Origin: a virus
IMG/VR virus record: IMGVR_UViG_3300032677_001088
Span: 1 to 20,044 of that record
Direction: 5' to 3' (one strand)
Length of the DNA stretch: 20,044 nucleotides
A program made the translations under genes and the position numbers. The notes under the pieces are model-generated. The model made no database searches and had not been told where the DNA came from. It saw only the letters and a list, made by a program, of their open reading frames with translations. Below are positions 1 to 4,404 of this stretch, piece by piece (within the stretch, counting starts at the first letter, position 1; every line of letters starts with the position of its first letter).

Positions 1-86
1 ATTTGTTGTCACTGCCCTAAGGTAGTAAGTGTATAAAATATCAGTTGCAAATACTAATACAAATGTTTCTAAGTATAACATATAAT

Positions 87-171
87 TGGTGCCCCCTGAG
101 TGAATCGAACACTCTCTATCTTACGAAGACGGATTACAAATCCGTTGCCATCCCATTCGGCGCAAAGGGGC
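87..171 (-). tRNA. tRNA-Thr(UGU), class II-like
   Basis: Minus-strand cloverleaf with acceptor GCCCCTT/AGGGGGC, discriminator A and encoded CCA. The T arm is GAGTG-TTCGATT-CACTC. The anticodon stem ACGGA/TCCGT holds the 7-nt loop TTTGTAA, giving anticodon UGU. Unusually for Thr, it has a 3-bp D stem and a 14-nt variable region that can form TCTT/AAGA. This is the architecture of Tyr, Leu and Ser tRNAs. The loop differs from a Tyr loop (CTGTAAA) by what looks like a one-base register shift. It is the last tRNA of the array in the window. That it is a tRNA is well supported; Thr identity rests on the anticodon only. Confidence 0.8.
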
Positions 172-257
172 GAAATTTGTCCAACTGTTACCTTACGCTC
201 TCTCCGTTGGCGATTGAGCACCCCGCATTTTTAAAGTCATCCGGGAACTGACTTGTT

Positions 258-334
258 TGGCTCCCTAGCGAGGGCACGATCCTCGGACCTTCTGATTAAC
301 AGTCAGACGCTACTACCAGCTGAGCTACTAGGGA
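258..334 (-). tRNA. tRNA-Asn(GUU)
   Basis: Perfect acceptor stem TCCCTAG/CTAGGGA, discriminator G and encoded CCA. The anticodon stem TCTGA/TCAGA encloses loop CTGTTAA, giving GUU. The T stem is CGAGG/CCTCG, with loop ATCGTGC departing from the usual TTC. It is the first tRNA after the internal promoter at 344-372. Confidence 0.92.
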
Positions 335-343
335 ATATTCTAT

Positions 344-372
344 ATTATATATGACAACTCGTTTGTTGTCAA
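344..372 (-). promoter_or_regulatory. consensus sigma70 promoter for tRNA-Asn/Thr
   Basis: On the minus strand, TTGACA (372-367) and TATAAT (349-344) are separated by exactly 17 nt, a perfect sigma70 match. The -35/spacer region holds the dyad GACAAC-N6-GTTGTC, which could be an operator. Predicted initiation is near 337, just upstream of the tRNA-Asn 5' end at 334. The last two tRNAs can therefore be transcribed independently of the rest of the array. Confidence 0.85.
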
Positions 373-380
373 ATCAAATT

Positions 381-454
381 TGGTGCCTGGACTAAGAATT
401 GAACTTAGAATAATCGCTTATCAAGCGACCGTTATACCATTTAACTATCCGGGC
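381..454 (-). tRNA. tRNA-Ile(GAU), copy 1
   Basis: Acceptor GCCCGGA/TCCAGGC with one C-A mismatch, discriminator A and encoded CCA. The anticodon stem GTCGC/GCGAT encloses TTGATAA, giving GAU. The T arm is CTAAG-TTCAATT-CTTAG. A second Ile(GAU) gene lies at 1810-1884. This copy directly follows the large structured RNA region in the direction of transcription. Confidence 0.88.
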
Positions 455-603
455 AATAAATACACTATGATAGATCCCAACGAAGATGACTTCATTAGTC
501 TCTACGCACATTCAAACAAGCCATATAAACAACGAATGTTTACGTGCTTGCCAGCAGAGTTTGTGTTGGATCCACAACCTCCACAAGATAAAGATTTTCG
601 GGA

Positions 604-1155
604 AACTAATCTAAAGTCGTCTGTATTGCCACTTCCCAATACAGAAGATTAGTCTGCGTCTCGAATACAAGAGTTTAACAACCTTTGATTCTACTGCCGT
701 GTCACACATGCCTCCATGTGCTAGAATAAAAGGGACTCATCGTACCGTCTATCCCGAAACTTGGTGGTCAAGAAAGCACTCGAAGCTTCACATTCATCCT
801 TATGAGGGATGCTCTCTTCCTCTTAAGATACCTGACCATATAGAAACACACTAGGCCACGCTCTGAACCTGGACTCTTAGTAATGTGTTTTTATATGGAT
901 GGTTCTGAGTTCCCGTCATTCGGGCCAAATATACGGTGCTTATTCCGTGCTATTCACACTATCACCTAAGAGTCGTCCTCCGGGATACCTTGCGGCTTGT
1001 ATATTCATCCAACACAGATTACTTTGCTGTTAGGCTTTTTATCTGCTGGCAGTCAGTACCATATAGAAACACACTTAGTCTTTAATCCGAGACTCTGCAT
1101 CCTGGCTCGGCTTCAATTTGACTATTACCTGGAGGCAAGTCAGTGTGTTTTTATA
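604..1155 (-). ncRNA. candidate giant structured RNA (GOLLD/ROOL-like)
   Basis: This stretch between tRNA-Lys(UUU) and tRNA-Ile has no convincing gene but many perfect stems. Examples are 604-611/646-653 (8 bp) nested around 620-627/636-643 (8 bp); 688-693/722-727 (6 bp) around 705-710/715-720 (6 bp); 765-770/833-838 (6 bp); the long hairpin 836-850/884-898; 912-915/921-924; 929-934/999-1004; and the long hairpin 1057-1074/1143-1160 enclosing 1087-1091/1106-1110. Loop bases 872-880 are perfectly complementary to 966-974 (9 bp), which predicts a pseudoknot. GOLLD and ROOL RNAs are known large ornate RNAs of lake and phage DNA, typically beside tRNAs. Family assignment is inference from size, context and structure. 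The strand is taken from the tRNA operon. The one non-Watson-Crick pair in each long hairpin is G-U on the plus strand but A-C on the minus strand, so the plus strand stays possible. The RNA may extend to about 456. Confidence 0.55.
836..898. repeat. inverted repeat, long hairpin copy 1
   Basis: The arm ccatatagaaacaca (836-850) pairs with 884-898 over 15 positions, one being G-T. The loop (851-883) includes the 9 nt that can pair with 966-974. Both arms recur almost unchanged in copy 2 at 1057-1160, while the loop contents differ. Confidence 0.85.
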
Positions 1156-1160
1156 TGGTA
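1057..1160. repeat. inverted repeat, long hairpin copy 2, ending in the tRNA-Lys CCA
   Basis: The 18-position stem 1057-1074/1143-1160 has a single G-T pair and encloses a smaller stem 1087-1091/1106-1110 and a possible 1076-1080/1120-1124 pairing. The arm at 1156-1160 is the CCA, discriminator and last acceptor base of tRNA-Lys(UUU). In the precursor the tRNA 3' end would therefore be base-paired. The arms match copy 1 at 836-898. Confidence 0.85.
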
Positions 1161-1229
1161 GGGGTGTTCGGGAACGATCCGAATTTTACCGGTTAAAAGC
1201 CGGTTACTTCACCTTAAAGTTTCACCCCC
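1156..1229 (-). tRNA. tRNA-Lys(UUU)
   Basis: Acceptor GGGGGTG/CACCCCT (first pair G-U), discriminator A and encoded CCA. The anticodon stem ACCGG/CCGGT encloses CTTTTAA, giving UUU. The T arm is TTCGG-ATCGTTC-CCGAA. It lies 4 nt from a second Lys tRNA with CUU anticodon, so both AAA and AAG codons have a dedicated tRNA. Confidence 0.92.
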
Positions 1230-1357
1230 GTATTGGTCCACGCTCTGAGAATCGAACTCAGTTCCTCCGGTTAAGAGCCGGTTACTTCGCCACTAAAGTT
1301 TAGCGTGGTTGGTCGTAATTAAATTGATTTAATGTGCCAACCAGGACCAATACGGGG
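1226..1357. repeat. 14-bp inverted repeat enclosing tRNA-Lys(CUU)
   Basis: ccccgtattggtcc at 1226-1239 and its perfect reverse complement at 1344-1357 flank tRNA-Lys(CUU). The left arm covers the 5' bases of tRNA-Lys(UUU), the 4-nt spacer and the 3' end of tRNA-Lys(CUU). The stem therefore competes with both mature tRNA folds in the precursor. A shorter hairpin, 1309-1314/1345-1350, is an alternative pairing of the same leader. Confidence 0.8.
1234..1308 (-). tRNA. tRNA-Lys(CUU)
   Basis: Perfect acceptor CCACGCT/AGCGTGG, discriminator A and encoded CCA. The anticodon arm ACCGG-CTCTTAA-CCGGA has one A-A mismatch at its base and gives CUU. The T arm is CTGAG-TTCGATT-CTCAG. The D and anticodon arms are nearly identical to those of the adjacent tRNA-Lys(UUU), which suggests tandem duplication. 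Confidence 0.92.
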
Positions 1358-1414
1358 TCAAGGTTGACACTAACGTTTAGCACGTTTCATGTCATTCTCC
1401 ATTTAAAATAAACT

Positions 1415-1490
1415 TGGCGCCGTGGACGGGAATCGAACCCGCCTAAGTCTCATCGACAGTGAGGTGCCCTACCCAGAGAGCTACCACGGC
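1415..1490 (-). tRNA. tRNA-Asp(GUC), copy 1
   Basis: Perfect acceptor GCCGTGG/CCACGGC, discriminator G and encoded CCA. The anticodon arm CCTCA-CTGTCGA-TGAGA gives GUC, with a C-A mismatch at the base of the stem. The T arm is CGGG-type with TTCGATT. A second, different tRNA-Asp(GUC) is at 2021-2095. Confidence 0.92.
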
Positions 1491-1498
1491 ATATTAAA

Positions 1499-1573
1499 TT
1501 GCGACCAAAGGACTCGAACCTTTGCGGGAAACTAGTATACACCAGCATTGCCGGCTACCCCTCCATTATCGCA
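1499..1573 (-). tRNA. degenerate or non-canonical tRNA-like gene
   Basis: The 5' TTGCGAT region pairs with a 3' GTCGCAA region, and there is a perfect T arm AAAGG-TTCGAGT-CCTTT. Spacing between neighbours is tRNA-like (3 and 8 nt). No CCA is encoded, unlike every other tRNA here. The D stem is weak, and the anticodon arm only forms as a 5-bp stem with a 6-nt loop (TGTATA), with extra bases before it. By position the anticodon would read GUA (Tyr), but a normal Tyr(GUA) gene lies at 2102-2187. It may be a decaying tRNA or an atypical tRNA-like RNA. Confidence 0.5.
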
Positions 1574-1576
1574 AAC

Positions 1577-1652
1577 TGGTATTGCGTACGGGAATCGAAC
1601 CCGCCTAGATAGGTTGAAAGCCTATTGACCTAGCCCAGAAGTCTAACGCAAT
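1577..1652 (-). tRNA. tRNA-Glu(UUC)
   Basis: Perfect acceptor ATTGCGT/ACGCAAT, discriminator A and encoded CCA. The anticodon arm ATAGG-CTTTCAA-CCTAT gives UUC. The T loop is TTCGATT. It lies 6 nt from tRNA-Gln. Confidence 0.93.
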
Positions 1653-1658
1653 ATAATT

Positions 1659-1735
1659 TGGCAGGGGATATCAGATTCGAACTGATGATGACGATTTCAA
1701 AGACCGTTGCCTTAGGCCAACTAGGCGAATCCCCA
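1659..1735 (-). tRNA. tRNA-Gln(UUG)
   Basis: Acceptor TGGGGAT/ATCCCCT with an unpaired U1-U72 end, which suits Gln tRNAs with their weak first pair. Discriminator G and encoded CCA. The anticodon arm ACGGT-CTTTGAA-ATCGT gives UUG. The T arm is ATCAG-TTCGAAT-CTGAT. Confidence 0.93.
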
Positions 1736-1747
1736 ACAGAAATAAAC

Positions 1748-1805
1748 AGGATAGCATCTTTTTTCATCCAATTGAAAGTTGATTTAAATTTGCTGTTGCT
1801 ATCCT
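1748..1805. repeat. spacer hairpin between tRNA-Ile and tRNA-Gln
   Basis: Perfect 9-bp inverted repeat, aggatagca (1748-1756) with tgctatcct (1797-1805), filling most of the tRNA spacer. No uridine tract follows, so it does not look like a terminator. A role in precursor folding or processing is possible. Confidence 0.6.
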
Positions 1806-1809
1806 AAAC

Positions 1810-1884
1810 TGGTACCCACGAAAGGAATCGAACCTTAGATCTACCGGTTATCAGCCGGTTGCTTGACCATTAAGCTACATGGGT
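1810..1884 (-). tRNA. tRNA-Ile(GAU), copy 2
   Basis: Acceptor ACCCATG/CGTGGGT with one G-U, discriminator A and encoded CCA. The anticodon arm ACCGG-CTGATAA-CCGGT gives GUA-family loop bases with anticodon GAU. T loop TTCGATT. The body differs from Ile copy 1, so the two are not a recent tandem duplicate. Confidence 0.92.
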
Positions 1885-1928
1885 AAAAAAGATAGTCTAC
1901 CGTGGACGTGTGACCTCAGACATAGACT
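1885..1928 (-). terminator. weak terminator/attenuator-like hairpin between tRNA-Pro and tRNA-Ile
   Basis: On the minus strand, AGTCTA (1928-1923) pairs with TAGACT (1899-1894), followed by ATC and a T6 run (1890-1885) just before tRNA-Ile. The large loop and short stem make it weak. It could reduce transcription of downstream tRNAs relative to Tyr, Asp and Pro. Confidence 0.35.
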
Positions 1929-1935
1929 TTGAAAG

Positions 1936-2012
1936 TGGTCGGAGTACAAGGATTCGAACCTTGGACCTCCTGGTCCCAAACCAGGCGCACTACCAGGCTG
2001 TGCTACACTCCG
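1936..2012 (-). tRNA. tRNA-Pro(UGG)
   Basis: Acceptor CGGAGTG/TACTCCG, discriminator A and encoded CCA. The anticodon arm CCTGG-TTTGGGA-CCAGG gives UGG. The T arm is CAAGG-TTCGAAT-CCTTG. Reading frames across this gene on either strand are artefacts of the tRNA. Confidence 0.93.
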
Positions 2013-2020
2013 AAAGATTA

Positions 2021-2095
2021 TGGCGGCTCCAAGGGGAATCGAACCCCTATTAATGGCGTGACAAGCCACCGTACTAACCATTATACTATGAAGCC
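2021..2095 (-). tRNA. tRNA-Asp(GUC), copy 2
   Basis: Acceptor GGCTTCA/TGGAGCC, discriminator G and encoded CCA. The anticodon stem GTGGC/GCCAT encloses TTGTCAC, giving GUC. The T arm is AGGGG-TTCGATT-CCCCT. The sequence is clearly distinct from Asp copy 1 at 1415-1490. Confidence 0.9.
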
Positions 2096-2101
2096 AAATT
2101 T

Positions 2102-2187
2102 TGGTGGAGGAAGTAAGATTCGAACCTACTCATCCTTAGGAAACAGATTTACAGTCTGCCGCGCCTCTCCAACTGCGCCGTTCCTCC
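2102..2187 (-). tRNA. tRNA-Tyr(GUA)
   Basis: Class II tRNA with perfect acceptor GGAGGAA/TTCCTCC, discriminator A and encoded CCA. The anticodon arm GCAGA-CTGTAAA-TCTGT gives GUA. The long variable arm contains TCC-TAA-GGA. It is the first tRNA after the main promoter, with its 5' end only about 9 nt from the -10 box. Confidence 0.93.
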
Positions 2188-2195
2188 ATGTGTTA

Positions 2196-2224
2196 ATTGT
2201 AACACTCTCCTTTGACTATGTCAA
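2196..2224 (-). promoter_or_regulatory. main promoter of the tRNA array
   Basis: Minus-strand TTGACA (2224-2219), 17-nt spacer, TACAAT (2201-2196): a near-perfect sigma70 promoter. Initiation is expected about 2 nt upstream of the tRNA-Tyr 5' end. The -35 box is part of a dyad, TTGAC-ATA-GTCAA, and a 6-bp hairpin (2223-2228/2236-2241) adjoins it. Confidence 0.85.
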
Positions 2225-2424
2225 CAGCTTTCAGGGCTGTTAGGAAAGTGTGTATTAAAAAGTTCTTTAATATATTTTTACAAATTAAAGAACACTTTAA
2301 TACGCTACCATTTTACAATTCTAGTTATCGCCTAGAACTTACCATCCGGTAGGCCGCCCACATTAAGCCGATGTTTTAAGTGCCAGCAGGGTCGCGTTCC
2401 CTATACACACTTTTTCGAAAGTCT
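2225..2424. other. non-coding, hairpin-rich region upstream of the tRNA promoter
   Basis: No gene is seen. An 18-bp interrupted hairpin has perfect stems 2262-2271/2284-2293 and 2252-2259/2296-2303 around a 2x2 internal loop. A 6-bp hairpin lies at 2319-2324/2332-2337. Smaller stems follow (for example acat-N7-atgt near 2360). It may be a leader, a small RNA or a transcription-factor site; the sequence does not decide. Confidence 0.45.
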
Positions 2425-2460
2425 AAAAACAAAAAACCCCAGGGTTGTTAATCCTAGGGT
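2425..2460 (-). terminator. intrinsic terminator
   Basis: Minus-strand stem ACCCTAGG (2460-2453) with CCTGGGGT (2443-2436), one T-G pair, followed by T5-G-T5. It lies about 30 nt after the stop of the small gene at 2492 and insulates the tRNA array from upstream transcription. Confidence 0.85.
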
Positions 2461-2491
2461 CCTTAAAGTTTTGGAAATTTGTTAGTTGTTA

Positions 2492-2644
2492 CTAACCATC
2501 CCAGCCCTCCGTGGACCCTAAAATCTCTGGTAAACGATCATTTGATAGACTGACTGTACTATTAATCGTTAGCCAATAAGAGGGCATAAAGCCTTCCGCC
2601 TGGGCTATCGAATGTTTAATACATTGTCTATTGAGTGATTGCAT
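2492..2644 (-). CDS. small protein of unknown function, 50 aa
   Basis: No family recognised. The frame is open back to an ATG at 2695 (67 aa). However, a promoter at 2702-2730 would start RNA right at that codon, while the ATG at 2644 has an AAGAG Shine-Dalgarno-like element 6 nt upstream. The shorter form starting MQSLNRQC is therefore preferred. If translation is leaderless, the 67-aa form is real. The gene has its own tandem promoters and a strong terminator 30 nt downstream, so it is a monocistronic unit. That favours a real gene despite its small size. No membrane segment or known motif is visible; the C-terminus is acidic with GWDG. Confidence 0.6.
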   Translation of the reverse strand: MQSLNRQCIKHSIAQAEGFMPSYWLTINSTVSLSNDRLPEILGSTEGWDG

Positions 2645-2701
2645 TTTTTGCTCTTGTTTACTTTCTGAAAATTTTGTTAGCGGAATTGCTAACATGTTCT
2701 T

Positions 2702-2730
2702 ATTGTAGTGCCTCTTGGCACTGTTGTCAA
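2702..2730 (-). promoter_or_regulatory. promoter P1 of the 50-aa gene
   Basis: Minus-strand TTGACA (2730-2725), 17 nt, TACAAT (2707-2702), the same two boxes as the tRNA promoter. The spacer holds a 6-bp dyad with tetraloop (2707-2712/2717-2722), a possible operator. Confidence 0.8.
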
Positions 2731-2746
2731 CTACTCTTTAAATCTT

Positions 2747-2768
2747 TTTGTTGTTTTTGGACAACAAA
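2747..2768. repeat. 8-bp hairpin between tandem promoters
   Basis: tttgttgt (2747-2754) pairs with acaacaaa (2761-2768). On the plus strand it is followed by C and T6, so it could act as a weak plus-strand terminator, although no plus-strand gene precedes it. Confidence 0.5.
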
Positions 2769-2801
2769 CTTTTTTAACTAGTTCTTAACAACGATGATTC
2801 T

Positions 2802-2830
2802 ATTGTATGTTTATTTAGTCTTTGTGTCAA
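2802..2830 (-). promoter_or_regulatory. promoter P2 upstream of the 50-aa gene
   Basis: Minus-strand TTGACA (2830-2825), 17 nt, TACAAT (2807-2802). It lies 100 bp upstream of P1, giving tandem promoters with identical boxes. It follows the end of the long operon whose last gene stops at 2865. Confidence 0.78.
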
Positions 2831-2864
2831 TACCATATATGAAATGTGGTATTTTTACAACGAT

Positions 2865-3035
2865 TTAAAACAAAACAGTATAACCACCCATTGATCTCAA
2901 TTCTGATACAAGCCGACGATGTGTCATTACACGTTCGTACTCCTGTGTCATTCTTATGAAAACATCTTCGTCGCTTTCATAATTTAGAGATATTTGTTTG
3001 ATCCACTGTAGTAATTGTATTATCTTTTGTTTCAT
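2865..3035 (-). CDS. small protein of unknown function, 56 aa, last gene of the operon
   Basis: The start ATG (3035-3033) overlaps the upstream stop codon as TGATG, and AGAGG lies 7 nt before it, so translational coupling is likely. The product begins MKQKIIQLLQWIKQ, has an acidic centre (ESDEDVF) and a helical basic segment with MTHRRLVSELRSMGG, and ends YTVLF. No family recognised. Placement, ribosome site and stop overlap are the reasons to call it. Confidence 0.65.
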   Translation of the reverse strand: MKQKIIQLLQWIKQISLNYESDEDVFIRMTQEYERVMTHRRLVSELRSMGGYTVLF

Positions 3036-3589
3036 CAGTCAACCTCTAGTAAGTCTTTAACTTTCTTTGGCAGTACAGGATGTTTCATTCTCTCTGGATG
3101 CCAAACGATACCGTAGATTGGCTTTGACGTATGTTCAAAGGCTTCGGTGTTACCGTCTATGTCTGTAGCAGTAGTTATCATATCAGCACCCATGGTCTTA
3201 ATGAACTGGCTGTGATAGCTGTTTACAGTATGTGTACTGCCTTCCATGTTTATTAAGTGTGATGTATCTGTATGATCATCAATGTAACCGTTTACTCCTC
3301 CGGTCAGATCATTCACAGTAAAAGCGCCGTGGCAAACGCCAACAATAGGTTTGCCCAATTTAAGTGCATGAGCAAATAATAAATCTTCGGTAGTATGTCT
3401 TGCAATACTATCGGGTCCTCCTGTAAGGACTAGGCAATCAAATTCTATACTTTCATCGATTGCGCCAATATTGGCAACAGGTATAAGTGTATGTTTATGT
3501 AACAGTTCATACCAACTGCGTTCTAGTGCGTCAAATAAAAAGTTATTGGGAGGGATGCGAACATCCCTCTGACTCATTAAAATCCGCAT
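3035..3589 (-). CDS. class I glutamine amidotransferase-like hydrolase (peptidase C26/PuuD type)
   Basis: The 184-residue product has the layout of a stand-alone class I glutamine amidotransferase or gamma-glutamyl hydrolase. There is an oxyanion-type stretch LVLTGGPDS near 53-61, the nucleophile elbow GVCHGAF with Cys86, His126 in NSYHSQ, and the catalytic His164/Glu166 in WHPER. Such enzymes cleave gamma-glutamyl amides, for example in polyamine catabolism or removal of a gamma-glutamyl group during capsule phosphoramidate synthesis. The substrate cannot be read from sequence. It is shorter than PuuD (about 250 aa). It starts 9 nt after the diiron protein A gene, with AGGA before the ATG, and overlaps the following 56-aa gene. 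In this operon it may remove or transfer a glutamine-derived amino group (inference). Confidence 0.82.
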   Translation of the reverse strand: MRILMSQRDVRIPPNNFLFDALERSWYELLHKHTLIPVANIGAIDESIEFDCLVLTGGPDSIARHTTEDLLFAHALKLGKPIVGVCHGAFTVNDLTGGVNGYIDDHTDTSHLINMEGSTHTVNSYHSQFIKTMGADMITTATDIDGNTEAFEHTSKPIYGIVWHPERMKHPVLPKKVKDLLEVD

Positions 3590-3598
3590 AAAGTCCTA

Positions 3599-4363
3599 TT
3601 AGGCTACAGCTTCCTTGCCATTGAACGCAACACATAGGTTACGATGTGGCTCGCCATATGCTTCTAGCATAATTTGTTGAACTTCTGGACTAGCTGTCTT
3701 GAAGTCGCCTAAACTTGTGCATGAACACTCGAATAGATCCCAAATCATTTCTTTAACATAAGATAGGCACTCTTGCTGTGCTTCTTCTGTTGTGCATAGT
3801 TTTTCTAACATCATACGGCCAATATTGCTGTGGAACTTTTCGTCACGTGCAACACGGTCATAACGCTTTTGAATGAACTCATCGCCAGCACAATCAGCCA
3901 TTGTAGCCCAAACATGGCTAGCACGACCTTCAGCCATATACTGATACAAGTGCATCATGATTGGATTGTTTTGTGCTTCGTATTTCTGGATCAAGCTAGC
4001 ACCCATACGAACGTCAACTTTACCATATGATTTCCAAATTTCTTCTAGATCTGGCTTTTCACCTGTCAAATGTTCTAGGATTTCGTATACAATACGGAAG
4101 TGTTCTGCTTCATCCCATGCTTGCTTTGATAGCAAACGGCAATCTTCTGGATCTGTCAAAGCTGGTAATTCGCTTACTTTTTTTGACAATTCAATCATAT
4201 TCATACGCTCGTTGCTTAAACGAATATGAAAGAAATTTTCTAATTCTTTTTTGTCCTTACCGCGTTCTGCGAAGAACTGACGTGTTTGGATTTCAGCCAC
4301 TTTGTGTAACGGCATGAATGAATCCCACAAATCGTCTAAAAATTCTTTTGCTGGCTTTGTCAT
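3599..4363 (-). CDS. ferritin-like diiron protein A
   Basis: 254 residues, almost all helical. It has the full ferritin-like diiron ligand pattern: Glu52 (NERMNM), Glu85-x-x-His88 (DEAEH), Glu145 (AEGR) and Glu175-x-x-His178 (RDEKFH). The E, ExxH, E, ExxH pattern is that of diiron oxidases and oxygenases of the ferritin-like superfamily, which activate O2 to hydroxylate, epoxidise or oxidise a substrate. It is not a close match to MiaE, PaaA or rubrerythrin that I can recognise. A paralogue (diiron protein B, 6204-6911) shares each motif almost verbatim. AAGGA precedes the ATG. It sits between Bug protein 1 and the amidotransferase-like gene. Diiron enzyme is well supported; the reaction is unknown. 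Confidence 0.8.
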   Translation of the reverse strand: MTKPAKEFLDDLWDSFMPLHKVAEIQTRQFFAERGKDKKELENFFHIRLSNERMNMIELSKKVSELPALTDPEDCRLLSKQAWDEAEHFRIVYEILEHLTGEKPDLEEIWKSYGKVDVRMGASLIQKYEAQNNPIMMHLYQYMAEGRASHVWATMADCAGDEFIQKRYDRVARDEKFHSNIGRMMLEKLCTTEEAQQECLSYVKEMIWDLFECSCTSLGDFKTASPEVQQIMLEAYGEPHRNLCVAFNGKEAVA

Positions 4364-4404
4364 GTTAATTCCTTAATTTTAATGAGTGAGTAAAGTACTC
4401 TTTT

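Noticed and set aside
1-86. Possible further promoter (GTGACA on the minus strand near 7-12)
   Set aside because: Its -10 would fall outside the window, so it cannot be judged.
45-251. Plus-strand frame of 68 codons
   Set aside because: It lies antisense across tRNA-Thr and is explained by the tRNA.
467-652. Plus-strand reading frame of 61 codons beginning MIDPNEDDF
   Set aside because: No ribosome site, runs opposite to all neighbouring genes, and its last third coincides with two nested perfect stems of the structured RNA. Not fully excluded.
660-900. Group I intron, RNase P RNA or hammerhead ribozyme in the structured RNA
   Set aside because: Partial resemblances (GTTCAGAG, CGATGAG, GAGGAAGAG) were seen, but the paired core motifs that define these classes are missing.
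836-1160. CRISPR-like repeats
   Set aside because: Only two copies of an inverted repeat with unequal spacing, and no cas genes.
1118-1303. Plus-strand frame of 61 codons
   Set aside because: It crosses two Lys tRNAs antisense; no ribosome site.
1875-2243. Overlapping frames on both strands across tRNA-Pro, Asp and Tyr
   Set aside because: Typical false frames caused by GC-richer tRNA genes.
4381-4404. Plus-strand terminator gagta-aag-tactc plus T run
   Set aside because: The stem is only 5 bp and no plus-strand gene ends there; the bases are the leader of diiron gene A.
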